NCBI RefSeq assembly: GCF_000250655.1
Contig: NC_016935.1
Location: forward strand, 5,908,001 to 5,972,000
Length of the DNA: 64,000 nucleotides
Reading direction: 5' to 3'
Source of the DNA: Paenibacillus mucilaginosus 3016
GTDB taxonomy: Bacteria; Bacillota; Bacilli; Paenibacillales; NBRC-103111
Shown piece after piece: positions 46,401 through 54,187 of the stretch. Both the position numbers and the translations under genes were made by a program. The first letter of the stretch is position 1. Each line of letters begins with the position of its first letter. A model generated the notes under the pieces. It was given only the letters and a program-made list of their open reading frames with translations, did no database searches and had not been told where the DNA came from.

Positions 46401-48944
46401 GGTCGTCAGCGTACTCGCCATGTAGTTTACGTTATCCGTGAGGTCGCGCCAGGTGCCGGCCGCCCCCGGCACGTTCGCCTGGCCGCCCAGCTTCCCTTCG
46501 GCACCTACCTCGCGCGCTACGGTCGTAACCTGGTCGGCGAACGTCGCCAGCGTATCGATCATGCTGTTGATCGTATCGGCGAGCTCGGCGATCTCGCCCT
46601 TCGCTTCCACGGTCAGCTTCTGCTTCATGTTCCCGTTCGCGACCGCGGTCACGACCTTCGCGATCCCCCGCACCTGATCGGTCAGGTTGGTCGCCATGAT
46701 ATTTACGTTATCGGTGAGATCCTTCCAGATCCCGCCGACGCCGCGCACCTGCGCCTGGCCGCCCAGCTTGCCGTCCGTGCCTACCTCGCGCGCCACACGC
46801 GTAACCTCGGAGGCGAACGAGTTGAGCTGGTCCACCATCGTGTTGATCGTGTTCTTGAGCTCGAGGAGCTCGCCCTTGACGTCGACGGTGATTTTGCGCG
46901 AGAGGTCGCCCTTCGCCACCGCTGTCGTCACATCGGCGATGTTGCGCACCTGGTCGGTCAGATTCGAAGCCATGTAGTTTACGCTTTCGGTCAGATCCTT
47001 CCACGTGCCGCCGACGCCCTTCACCTGCGCCTGGCCGCCGAGCTTCCCTTCCGTACCAACCTCGCGCGCCACGCGCGTAACCTCGGAGGCGAACGTCGAG
47101 AGCTGGTCCACCATCGTGTTGATCGTGTTCTTGAGTTCGAACATCTCGCCCTGAACGTCCGCGGTGATCTTCTTGGAGAGATCGCCGTTCGCCACCGCCG
47201 TCGTAACGACCGCGATGTTGCGCACCTGGTCCGTCAGGTTGGAGGCCATGTAGTTTACGCTTTCGGTCAAATCACGCCATGTGCCGGCCACGCCCTTCAC
47301 CTGGGCCTGTCCGCCGAGCATCCCGAGCGTACCTACCTCGCGGGCCACACGCGTAACCTCGGAGGCGAACGTCGAGAGCTGCTCCACCATCGTGTTGATC
47401 GTGTTCTTGAGCTCGAGAATCTCGCCGCGGGCGTTGACCGTGATCTGCTTCGAGAGGTCGCCCTTCGCGACCGCGGTCGTCACCTCGGCGATGTTGCGCA
47501 CCTGGTCGGTCAGCGTGCCCGCCATGTAATTTACGCTGTCCGTCAGATCCTTCCATGTGCCGGAGACCCCGCGCACATCCGCCTGGCCGCCGAGCTTCCC
47601 TTCGGTCGATACCTCGCGGGCGACTCTCGTCACCTCGGAGGCGAAGGTGGAGAGCTGCTCCACCATCGTGTTGATCGTGCTCTTCAGCTGGAGAATTTCG
47701 CCCTTCGCGTCCACCGTGATTTTCTTCGAGAGATCGCCCTGGGCGACCGCCGTCGTCACTTCCGCGATGTTGCGCACCTGGTTCGTCAGGTTCGAAGCCA
47801 TCGAGTTAACGCTTTCGGTGAGATCGCGCCAGGTGCCCGATACGCCCTGAACGTCGGCCTGGCCGCCGAGCTCCCCTTCCGTACCTACTTCCCGGGCTAC
47901 GCGCGTAACCTCGGAGGCGAAGGTGGAGAGCTGGTCCACCATTGTATTGATCGTGACCTTGAGCTCGAGAATCTCGCCCTGCACGTCCATTGTGATTTTC
48001 TTGGAAAGATCGCCGTTGGCTACGGCCGTCGTGACTACCGCGATGTTGCGAACCTGGTTCGTCAGGTTCGAAGCCATGTAGTTAACGCTTTCGGTCAAAT
48101 CGCGCCATGTGCCGGAGACGCCCTTCACGTCCGCCTGGCCGCCGAGCTTCCCTTCCGTACCTACCTCCCGCGCCACGCGCGTAACCTCGGAGGAGAAGGT
48201 GGAGAGCTGGTCCACCATCGTGTTGATCGTGTTCTTGAGCTCGAGAATCTCGCCCTTCGCGCTGACGGTGATCGTCTTCGACAGATCCCCGTTGGCCACC
48301 GCCGTCGTGACCGCGGCGATGTTCCGCACCTGGTCGGTCAGGTTCGTCGCCATATAATTCACGCTGTCCGTGAGATCCTTCCACGTGCCGGAGACGCCCT
48401 TGACGTCCGCCTGGCCGCCCAGGATTCCCTCGGTGCCTACTTCGCGTGCGACACGCGTTACCTCGGAGGCAAAGGTGCTGAGCTGGTTCACCATCCGGTT
48501 GATGTTGTTCGCGGTGCGCTGGAATTCGCCCGTCAGCGGACGGCCCTCGAATTCCAGTTCGACGGTCTGCGACAGGTCGCCCTGCGCCACCGCATTGATC
48601 ACGCGCACCATCTCGCTGGTCGGCTGGATGAGATCGACGACCAGGCCGTTGAGCGACTCGGTCACCTTCTCCCAGTCCCCGCCGGTGTTCTTGTGGGAGA
48701 AGCGGCGGGAGAGCTTGCCTTCCTTGCCGACAACGGTGGCCACCGTATGGATCTCCGTCGCCAGGCTCTCCTGCATGTCCATAATCTCATTGAATGTATC
48801 TGCAACTTTGCCCGCAATCCCGGTATGGTCGTAGGGCATTCGGTAAGCAAAATTCCCTTTTTTCAGCGCCATCAAGGCGTTCAGCAGTTCCCCCGTATCT
48901 AATTGATCAACGGAAGAATCTTGATTACGTTCCTGGTCCGACAT
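43464..48944 (-). CDS. soluble hybrid histidine kinase with poly-HAMP array (Nik1/group III-like)
   Basis: A 1826-residue cytoplasmic kinase without membrane segments. Residues about 65-900 are an array of nine HAMP-like units of about 92 residues. Eight begin VT(R/T)VAREV and contain TW(K/R)DLT(D/E)-(S/N)VN and NG/KGDLS; the first is more diverged. A GAF domain (about 930-1080) and a coiled coil (1085-1165) follow. Then come HisKA with the phospho-His in FLANMSHELRTPLNS, and HATPase with N, DTGIGI and GGTGLGL boxes (about 1230-1370). Three receiver domains complete it: the first with Asp in ITLDLRLKDMDG, a degenerate second (YDCVLADNALTDLN) and a canonical third (ILMDIMMPVMDGYET). Fungal Nik1/Os-1 osmosensor kinases share this plan. 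No dedicated output partner is adjacent. The start has AAAGGAACAGG upstream. Confidence 0.95.
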   Translation of the reverse strand: MSDQERNQDSSVDQLDTGELLNALMALKKGNFAYRMPYDHTGIAGKVADTFNEIMDMQESLATEIHTVATVVGKEGKLSRRFSHKNTGGDWEKVTESLNGLVVDLIQPTSEMVRVINAVAQGDLSQTVELEFEGRPLTGEFQRTANNINRMVNQLSTFASEVTRVAREVGTEGILGGQADVKGVSGTWKDLTDSVNYMATNLTDQVRNIAAVTTAVANGDLSKTITVSAKGEILELKNTINTMVDQLSTFSSEVTRVAREVGTEGKLGGQADVKGVSGTWRDLTESVNYMASNLTNQVRNIAVVTTAVANGDLSKKITMDVQGEILELKVTINTMVDQLSTFASEVTRVAREVGTEGELGGQADVQGVSGTWRDLTESVNSMASNLTNQVRNIAEVTTAVAQGDLSKKITVDAKGEILQLKSTINTMVEQLSTFASEVTRVAREVSTEGKLGGQADVRGVSGTWKDLTDSVNYMAGTLTDQVRNIAEVTTAVAKGDLSKQITVNARGEILELKNTINTMVEQLSTFASEVTRVAREVGTLGMLGGQAQVKGVAGTWRDLTESVNYMASNLTDQVRNIAVVTTAVANGDLSKKITADVQGEMFELKNTINTMVDQLSTFASEVTRVAREVGTEGKLGGQAQVKGVGGTWKDLTESVNYMASNLTDQVRNIADVTTAVAKGDLSRKITVDVKGELLELKNTINTMVDQLNSFASEVTRVAREVGTDGKLGGQAQVRGVGGIWKDLTDNVNIMATNLTDQVRGIAKVVTAVANGNMKQKLTVEAKGEIAELADTINSMIDTLATFADQVTTVAREVGAEGKLGGQANVPGAAGTWRDLTDNVNYMASTLTTQVRAITNVATAVTKGDLSRSIDVAAAGEVATLKDNINEMIRNLKETTRINTEQDWLKTNLAKFSRLLQGQRDLYAVCRMILSELAPLVSMQHGVIYINEPRGGEPVLALFASYAFQQRKHLSNEYRAGQGLVGQCLIEKQRILLTNVPGDYVVISSGLGESTPLNIVLLPIIFEDQVLAVLELASFRKFTEIDIAFLDQLTESIGIVINTMQANQRTEELLMQSQSLTEELQKQQLELQNTNEELEEKAKLLVLQKAEVESKNNEVELAKRFLEEKAEQLALTSKYKSEFLANMSHELRTPLNSLLLLAEQLAENPDANLTDNQVKFAETIQDSGHELLNLINDILDLSKIESGTVTPDYVETTMNEITASIERTFRHMADDKKLDFRIKVEPNVPGTIVTDSKRLQQILKNLLSNAFKFTEEGQVQLLIRQANGGWSKDHEALNRAKLVLCFCVSDTGIGIPPEKQQIIFEAFQQADGSTNRTYGGTGLGLAISREIAAMLGGEITLYSVENTGSTFNLYLPLDADAPSPEPKPKYVPEVIDVTPPQKTRLLPRKSVADMIDDRERIQPGDRVFLIIEDDLKFNEILLELLHKRGIKAVITAKGSDALELAQKYKPTAITLDLRLKDMDGWLVIEHLKNDINIRHIPVCVITVEEDEIQLMQKGVHDYICKPVSNEELENALDKLNQFADRAVHHLLVVSSDPKQRQEWVETIGGDDVIVTAVDTGRKALQQLKAKEYDCVLADNALTDLNVLQFVREMQKNAKNKYMPVVINRTRKLTPEEESELEELLKSAVIKEVNTPVQIMDETSLFLHRKAEDLPAGSRETLVKLHQSDEMIKYKKVLVVDDDIRNIFALTTILERHNMKVVPAENGYDAINILETTPDIKIILMDIMMPVMDGYETTRAIREMPEFKDLPIIALTAKAMKGDREACLEAGASDYITKPVNSAQLLSMIRRWLDAVEGTEPEQGIGYPNVLS
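46254..48461 (-). repeat. eight 276-bp tandem coding repeats (poly-HAMP)
   Basis: Repeats two to nine of the kinase's HAMP array are exactly 276 bp each; unit starts at 48461 and 46529 differ by 7 x 276. DNA identity between units is high, so the array is a likely site of recombination and assembly error. Confidence 0.88.
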
Positions 48945-49087
48945 GATCCTGTTCCTTTCGTCGATAGATTCGGCAGCTTGTCAGCTATATATGAAGCGTT
49001 CATCCTTTCTATTTTACTATCCGGCTCACCCGATGTCTTACGACCAATGAACTAAGTATGATCCGGTACGCATGTCGAACGGGATCG

Positions 49088-49120
49088 AAAAAACCATGCC
49101 GCCATCAGGGCAGCATGGTT
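49088..49120 (-). terminator. rho-independent terminator after cysK
   Basis: On the minus strand AACCATGCTGCC and GGCGGCATGGTT pair with one mismatch around CTGAT, followed by TTTTTC. It is 55 bases past the cysteine synthase stop. Confidence 0.85.
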
Positions 49121-49174
49121 GGATTCATGCGGGGGACTCCGGTCCCCCCGACCTGTTCAACTCCGGAACCATCG

Positions 49175-50143
49175 TTACGGCTGCAGCGCCGCTTCGCGCG
49201 GCGGCTCCGGATACAGCTCCGACGACAGGTAGCGCTCGCCCGAATCGGGCAGAAGCACGGCGATCAGCTTCCCGCGGTACTCCTTCCTGCGGGCGAGCTT
49301 CGCGGCCGCGAAGACGGCCGCTCCGGACGAGATGCCGACGAGCAGCCCTTCGGTCCGGGCCAGCTTCCTGGCCGTCTCCACCGCATCACGGCTGCGTACC
49401 TGCACGATCTCGTCGATGACGCTGCGGTTCACGATGCCGGGCACGAAGCCCGCACCGAGCCCCTGAATCCGGTTGCCCGGACCGGGACGGCCGCCCGAGA
49501 GCACCGGAGACTCCTGAGGCTCCACCGCCACGATGCGGACCGCGGGACGATGCTCTTTCAGGAATTCTCCTACGCCTGTGATCGTCCCTCCAGAGCCGAC
49601 CCCGGCCACGAAGACATCCACCTGCCCGTCGGTATCCTCCCAGATCTCCCTGGCGGTCGTCCGCCGGTGCACCTCCGGGTTCGCCGGGTTGTCGAACTGC
49701 TGGGGAATGAACGCGTTCGGGTGAAGAGCCGCAAGCTCCTGCGCCCGCCGGACCGCGCCGCCCATCCCTTCGGCGCCCGGGGTCAGCACAAGCTCTGCGC
49801 CAAGGGCGGACAGCAGGCTCCGCCTCTCCGTGCTCATCGTGTCCGGCATCGTCAGAATGAGCCGGTACCCGCGGGCCGCGGTTACGAAGGCAAGCGCGAT
49901 GCCCGTGTTGCCGCTGGTCGGTTCGATGATCACCGTATCCTTGGAGATCAGGCCGCGGGCCTCCGCATCCTCGATCATCGCATACCCGATCCGGTCCTTC
50001 ACGCTGCCAGCCGGGTTGAAATACTCCAGCTTCGCGGCCAGCCTGGCCTCGAGCCCCTCCGCCTGCGCGAAGCGGGAGAGCTCCAGCATCGGCGTCCGGC
50101 CGATCAGCTCCGTGAGATTGTGGGCGATATTCACGGGAATCAC
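49175..50143 (-). CDS. cysK: cysteine synthase (O-acetylserine sulfhydrylase)
   Basis: A 322-residue PLP enzyme that makes L-cysteine from O-acetylserine and sulfide. K49 in NPAGSVKDRIGYAM holds the cofactor; TSGNTGIAL binds the substrate carboxylate; GVGSGGTITGVGE is the phosphate-binding loop. Length is normal for CysK. The start is a GTG at 50143; a second GTG three codons on is also possible and the ribosome site is weak. A sequence resembling a CymR operator lies 26-42 bases upstream. Confidence 0.95.
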   Translation of the reverse strand: MIPVNIAHNLTELIGRTPMLELSRFAQAEGLEARLAAKLEYFNPAGSVKDRIGYAMIEDAEARGLISKDTVIIEPTSGNTGIALAFVTAARGYRLILTMPDTMSTERRSLLSALGAELVLTPGAEGMGGAVRRAQELAALHPNAFIPQQFDNPANPEVHRRTTAREIWEDTDGQVDVFVAGVGSGGTITGVGEFLKEHRPAVRIVAVEPQESPVLSGGRPGPGNRIQGLGAGFVPGIVNRSVIDEIVQVRSRDAVETARKLARTEGLLVGISSGAAVFAAAKLARRKEYRGKLIAVLLPDSGERYLSSELYPEPPREAALQP

Positions 50144-50168
50144 TCGCTTTCTATACAGGGTTTGCTGG

Positions 50169-50185
50169 TAATCCTAATCGGAATA
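50169..50185. promoter_or_regulatory. CymR-like element upstream of cysK
   Basis: TAATCCTAATCGGAATA matches 14 of 17 bases of an element at 53612-53628 in front of the TauD-type gene. Both genes belong to sulfur metabolism. A role for the cysteine regulator CymR is an inference. Confidence 0.4.
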
Positions 50186-50281
50186 GATGACAATACCATC
50201 ATACGCCCCCCGGAGCCCGATGTACAATCCGGACGACGTCCCTCCCGCTCCCCCACTATGGCCAGGCCTCCGTAAGCACGC

Positions 50282-50323
50282 AAAAAACACGTCTCCCCGA
50301 CTACAACCCCCGGGGGAGACGTG
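50282..50323 (-). terminator. rho-independent terminator after the chemoreceptor
   Basis: On the minus strand an 11-bp stem (CACGTCTCCCC/GGGGAGACGTG) with a loop of about 14 bases, followed by TTTTTT. It is 22 bases past the stop at 50345. Confidence 0.9.
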
Positions 50324-50344
50324 CCTGCTATCCGCTTACGCGGC

Positions 50345-52306
50345 TTACACTTCGAACCGTTTGACAATCTCCTGCAGCTTGTCCGCCGTTTGCGCCAGAT
50401 TCTCCGCGGAGGAGGAGATCTCCCGCATGGATTGAAGCTGCTCCTGGGCCAGCCCGTTCACCTGCTCCGCCGTCTTGGCCGTTCCCTGCGAGATGCCGGC
50501 CATGCTGAGCACCGACGCGGTCACCTGCTCGGACGCCGCGCTCATCTCCTCGGCCACCGCCGAGATCTCCTGGATCTGGCCGGACACTTCCTTCATCGAT
50601 TCCATGATGGCATGGAAGTTCTGCGCGGCCTGGCCCGTGGTCGCCAGGCCGTCCTTCACGCGGCCCTTCACCTGCTCGAGCGAGGCGGCCGTCTCTCCGG
50701 TCTCCGTCTTGATCTCCTGGATCAGACGGGAGACCTCGGCCACCGAGCGCGAGGACTGCTCGGCCAGCTTCCGCACTTCCGAGGCGACGACGGCAAAGCC
50801 GCTGCCGTGCTCGCCCGCCCGGGCCGCCTCGATCGCGGCGTTCAGGGCAAGCAGGTTCGTCTGCTGCGAGATGCCCTGAATCGCCCCGAGGATCTCCTCG
50901 ATCTCCTCGGAGGTGCGGCGCAGCCGGCTGAACGAATCGTCGGACTTCTCGACCGCTTCGTCGATCTCGGCCATCTGGCCGACCATCCGCTGCATCGATT
51001 CGTCCCCTTCGGCAGCCTTCAGGCTCGTCCCATGCGACGAATCGGCCACGCCCGAAGCGCTCTCCGCCACGCGCTGGATACCGGCCGCCATCTCCTCGAG
51101 GGCGCGGGCGCTCTCGGCCATCGCCTGGTTCTGGTTATCGGCGCCTGCGGCCACCCGGTCGATCGCTTCCGCGATGCTGCCGGCCTGTGCCGAGGTCCGT
51201 CCGGCGCCGCCGGACAGCTGCTCGGACGAGGAGGCCACGAGCACGGTCGTGCCCTGCACCTCCCGGATCACGCTGTGCATCGATTCCGTCATCTCATTGA
51301 AGGCCTGGGCCAGACGGCCGATCTCGTTGCGGGAGATGAGCTGGACACGCTTCGTGAGATCTCCTTCCTTGATCCGGCCGGCGGCTTCCACCAGCTCGTC
51401 GAGCGGGCCGACGATCGCCCGGCGGGTGGAGCGGACGAGCAGCGTGCCGATCAGGAGCATGACTGCAAGCACGGACACCATTGTGATGAGAATCGGATTC
51501 GCCTTCTGTCCATACGTGGAGACCGCCATCATCGTGCCTACCTTCCATCCCGTCAGGGAGCTGGTGGCATAGACGATTTCCGTGGATACCCCGTCGACGT
51601 CGACAATGATATCCCCTTCGCCGCCCACCATGTCCTTCACCCAATCGCCCGCCGGCTCGCCGGACTTGAAGTCCGGGTGATAGAGGATCTTGTTATCGGA
51701 GGTGAGCAGCATAAGCTTGCGGTCCTTGTCCTTGTTGAGCCCCGTCATGACCTCAACCAGCTGATCGAGGCTCATGTCCACCGCGAACACGCCCGAGCCG
51801 TCGCGGAAGGTCTTGGAGATGGAGATGACCTGCTTGCCCGTCGTCGTGCTGAGGAACGGTCCATAGATGACCACCTCGCTCGGGACCGCCGCCGCCCGCT
51901 GATACCAGGGGCGCGTCGTCGGGTCATAGCCGGCCGGAATCGGATCTTTTACGGACTGGATTTTGCGTTTGTCGGAAGTGCCTACATATACGTTAAGCAG
52001 TTCGGGATGCTGCGCCTGATAGGCGTCCAGCCGGGCCTGCAGGGCCGGAACCGCCGAAGGCTGCACGGTATCCGCCGTCAACTCGCCGGCAAGGAAGGCC
52101 GTATCCGCTTTGAGCGGCTGGATGAGCCCCTTCACCCAATCGGTAACAAGCTGGTTCGTCTCCAGCGAGCTGACCTGCAGCAGGCTCTTGACCTCGCCCC
52201 GTGCCGACGTATACGAACCGATGCCGATCAGGACACTAGGGACAATCAGCAGGGAATACATCGAGACGAGGAGCAGAATACGGATGGAAATGTTCGTGAA
52301 TTTCAT
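50345..52306 (-). CDS. methyl-accepting chemotaxis protein with dCache sensor
   Basis: A 653-residue chemoreceptor. Membrane segment 1 is near residues 9-31; the extracellular dCache domain is about 35-278 (DPTTRPWYQRAA, GVFAVDMSLDQLVEVMTG, DNKILYHPDF are its usual strands). Membrane segment 2 is near 282-303; then come HAMP (304-357) and the cytoplasmic signalling hairpin with the conserved tip QQTNLLALNAAIEAARAG near residue 515. Cache receptors of this type bind small ligands such as amino acids. The start at 52306 (MKFTNISIR) has GGGGAGAG upstream. It is transcribed alone; other chemotaxis genes are not in the window. Confidence 0.95.
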   Translation of the reverse strand: MKFTNISIRILLLVSMYSLLIVPSVLIGIGSYTSARGEVKSLLQVSSLETNQLVTDWVKGLIQPLKADTAFLAGELTADTVQPSAVPALQARLDAYQAQHPELLNVYVGTSDKRKIQSVKDPIPAGYDPTTRPWYQRAAAVPSEVVIYGPFLSTTTGKQVISISKTFRDGSGVFAVDMSLDQLVEVMTGLNKDKDRKLMLLTSDNKILYHPDFKSGEPAGDWVKDMVGGEGDIIVDVDGVSTEIVYATSSLTGWKVGTMMAVSTYGQKANPILITMVSVLAVMLLIGTLLVRSTRRAIVGPLDELVEAAGRIKEGDLTKRVQLISRNEIGRLAQAFNEMTESMHSVIREVQGTTVLVASSSEQLSGGAGRTSAQAGSIAEAIDRVAAGADNQNQAMAESARALEEMAAGIQRVAESASGVADSSHGTSLKAAEGDESMQRMVGQMAEIDEAVEKSDDSFSRLRRTSEEIEEILGAIQGISQQTNLLALNAAIEAARAGEHGSGFAVVASEVRKLAEQSSRSVAEVSRLIQEIKTETGETAASLEQVKGRVKDGLATTGQAAQNFHAIMESMKEVSGQIQEISAVAEEMSAASEQVTASVLSMAGISQGTAKTAEQVNGLAQEQLQSMREISSSAENLAQTADKLQEIVKRFEV

Positions 52307-52471
52307 GTTTCTCTCCCCTTTTTTGTCTGTGCTAACCAGATTTACGCCGCAGCATCTGCCGCCGCGCACATCATTCACCTCCTTATATCGGCCGGCCGCC
52401 GCCAAAAATGAAGTCTCTCCCGGCCGCAGCACTCCCCCGTCTCCGCTGCGTCTCCTGCTCTCTCCACGCCA

Positions 52472-52522
52472 AAGAGCCGTGCCTGCCCCGAAACTCCACG
52501 TTTCGGGATCGACACGGCTCTT
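52472..52522 (-). terminator. probable terminator after the TauD-type gene
   Basis: Nested inverted repeats: AAGAGCCGTG/CACGGCTCTT outside and CCCGAAAC/GTTTCGGG inside, 19 bases past the stop at 52541. No long T run follows. Confidence 0.6.
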
Positions 52523-52540
52523 CGCCGGCCTTCGCTTATC

Positions 52541-53476
52541 CTATGCCGTTTCACGCTCCTCCGGTGCCGCCACGGCCTGAACGGGCCGGAGCGTTACGCT
52601 GCTGCGGCCGTCCACGCCGACCGGCACGTCTCCTGCGATCGTAACCCGGTGAACCACCCGGTGCTGGCTGCCGTAATCGTTGACCGCATAATGCTGTGTC
52701 GCCCGGTTGTCCCAGATCGCCACATCGCCGGCCTTCCAGCGCCACCTTACGGTGTTCTCCAGCTGGATGACATGGTTCTGCAGCACCTCGAACAGACGCG
52801 CCGAATCGGAGGACGAGAGACCCACGATCCGCTTGACGAAGTGCCCGAGCAGCAGCACCCGCTCTCCGGTCTCGGGATGGACCCTCACAATCGGATGCTC
52901 GGTCTCGTATACGGTGGAGGCGAAGACCTCCTTGTGCCGCCGGGCGGCTTCCTCGGAGGCCTGTGGACGTCTGGCCGCATAGTCGTAGTCGTTGGAGTGG
53001 ACCGCACGCAGCTTGTCCGCCAGCTCCCGGAGCTCGGCGGGCAGGTGGGCATAGGCCGCCGCCGTGTTCGCCCACACGGTATCGCCCCCAGACCCCGGCA
53101 CGGTCAGCGCCCGCAGGATCGACGCCTTGGGATAATCGGCGACGAAGGTGACGTCCGTGTGCCAGGAATCCGCGCGTCCGCCATGCCCCGAGGAGTCAAG
53201 CTCGAGCACGTAATCGCTTCCTTCCTTCACAGGAACCGTCGGATGGGCGACCGGTTCCCCGAGCAGGCGGGCGAACGCCTCCTGCTCCGCGTCATCCAGG
53301 TGATGCTGGTCCCGGAAGAACAGCACCTTGTGCTTCAGCAGCGCCTCGTTCAATTCCTTCACGGCTTCGGCATCGAGCCCGCCCGACAAGCGGACTCCTT
53401 CCACGACGGCACCGATTCTCCCCGCCACAGGTACAACGCTCAGTCCGGCCGATTCCTTCTTCTCCGTTGTGCTCAT
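52541..53476 (-). CDS. TauD/TfdA-type 2-oxoglutarate dioxygenase
   Basis: A 311-residue Fe(II)/2-oxoglutarate oxygenase. The iron triad is H106 and D108 (SWHTDVTF) with H262 (ATQHYAV); R277 (VHRVT) should bind 2-oxoglutarate. Family members release sulfite from taurine or alkylsulfates, or hydroxylate other small acids. A sulfonate or sulfate ester is a reasonable guess, since a CymR-like element lies upstream and cysK is nearby. The start at 53476 (MSTTEKK) has GGGAGGATGCAGGA upstream. No sulfonate transporter is adjacent, which is unusual for tauD. Confidence 0.88.
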   Translation of the reverse strand: MSTTEKKESAGLSVVPVAGRIGAVVEGVRLSGGLDAEAVKELNEALLKHKVLFFRDQHHLDDAEQEAFARLLGEPVAHPTVPVKEGSDYVLELDSSGHGGRADSWHTDVTFVADYPKASILRALTVPGSGGDTVWANTAAAYAHLPAELRELADKLRAVHSNDYDYAARRPQASEEAARRHKEVFASTVYETEHPIVRVHPETGERVLLLGHFVKRIVGLSSSDSARLFEVLQNHVIQLENTVRWRWKAGDVAIWDNRATQHYAVNDYGSQHRVVHRVTIAGDVPVGVDGRSSVTLRPVQAVAAPEERETA

Positions 53477-53610
53477 TCCTGCATCCTCCCTTGAACTGTG
53501 ATGGGTACACACCCCCGGCTCCGACAGCCGGCAGCAGCAAAAGGCCGGTGAGCAGCGGTGGGCTGCTTGCCGGCCTCCAGTGTACTGGTGGGCGATTCCG
53601 TTAAATAAAA

Positions 53611-53639
53611 ATAATTCTTATCGGATTAATATGAATTAT
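53611..53639. promoter_or_regulatory. inverted repeat / CymR-like element upstream of the TauD-type gene
   Basis: ATAATTC (53611-53617) and GAATTAT (53633-53639) form an inverted repeat with a 15-base gap. The 17 bases at 53612-53628 (TAATTCTTATCGGATTA) match the element in front of cysK at 14 positions. It lies in an AT-rich stretch about 135-163 bases upstream of the start, where a promoter is likely. Confidence 0.45.
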
Positions 53640-53735
53640 ATTCGACGCATCCTTGCCTGTCAATACCCCCGATGATTTGTAAATAAATTCCTTACAAATC
53701 GGGCGAACCTGTTTCTTCCGGCCCCCATCGGGTTA

Positions 53736-53755
53736 TTATGTTAGTAACTACATAA
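53736..53755. promoter_or_regulatory. imperfect palindrome just upstream of the Spo0E-like gene
   Basis: TTATGTTAGTAACTACATAA reads the same on both strands at 16 of 20 positions and ends a few bases before the start codon. It could be an operator. Confidence 0.4.
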
Positions 53756-53761
53756 CGTTGG

Positions 53762-53974
53762 ATGGTGATGATGATGCGGTCCACAGTGACGGCCAAGATC
53801 GAGTCCCTCCGGAGCGAACTCAATGAACTCGCTCCCCAAAAAGACAAACTGGTGGACAGTGCAGTCATCCGCCTCAGCCAAGAACTCGACAGGATGATTA
53901 TGGATTATTATAGAAGCAGAACACGCCCCGAGGGTGCAAAGAAGGCACGCGGCAGCCGCTGCATTCAAAATTAA
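53762..53974 (+). CDS. Spo0E-like aspartyl-phosphate phosphatase
   Basis: A 70-residue protein of two helices with the family signature SQELDRMI (Ser-Gln-Glu-Leu-Asp), as in B. subtilis Spo0E, YisI and YnzD. These remove phosphate from Spo0A~P and so delay sporulation. Several ATG codons (53762, 53771, 53774) compete and none has a good ribosome site, so the exact start is uncertain. The C-terminus (RTRPEGAKKARGSRCIQN) is basic. It ends before a hairpin terminator. Confidence 0.82.
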   Translation: MVMMMRSTVTAKIESLRSELNELAPQKDKLVDSAVIRLSQELDRMIMDYYRSRTRPEGAKKARGSRCIQN

Positions 53975-53996
53975 TCCTGCTCGGGAAGCCTTGATG

Positions 53997-54027
53997 AACC
54001 CGTTTCTCTCCCCGAGAAACGGGTTTT
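53997..54027 (+). terminator. rho-independent terminator after the Spo0E-like gene
   Basis: A perfect 12-bp stem (AACCCGTTTCTC/GAGAAACGGGTT) with a 5-base loop and a short T run, 23 bases past the stop. Confidence 0.88.
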
Positions 54028-54093
54028 TGGTATGCGACTGGTTTTGGGCATGCGACTGGTTTTGGGTACGCAACGGATTTTTGGAATGCAAGG
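54023..54093. repeat. four 18-bp tandem repeats
   Basis: Units of GTTTTGGGCATGCGACTG (second copy) repeat at 54023, 54041, 54059 and 54077 and become more diverged toward the right. They lie between the terminator and the DUF421 gene. Confidence 0.75.
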
Positions 54094-54187
54094 TTGGGTG
54101 TGCCCGGGCTGTGATTCTCCCGAATAGCCTCCGCAAGCGGAGGGTTATAGTAAAGAATAACAACCCCGTATGGAGGAGGCGCCCGCC

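Noticed and set aside
46254..48740. CRISPR or intergenic satellite
   Set aside because: The 276-bp period is coding, in frame throughout, and gives HAMP-like units.
43419..48902. A plus-strand open frame of more than 1800 codons opposite the hybrid kinase
   Set aside because: It mirrors the kinase gene in a high-G+C, repetitive region, is rich in Arg/His/Leu, and has no ribosome binding site or known domain. The minus-strand kinase is unmistakable.
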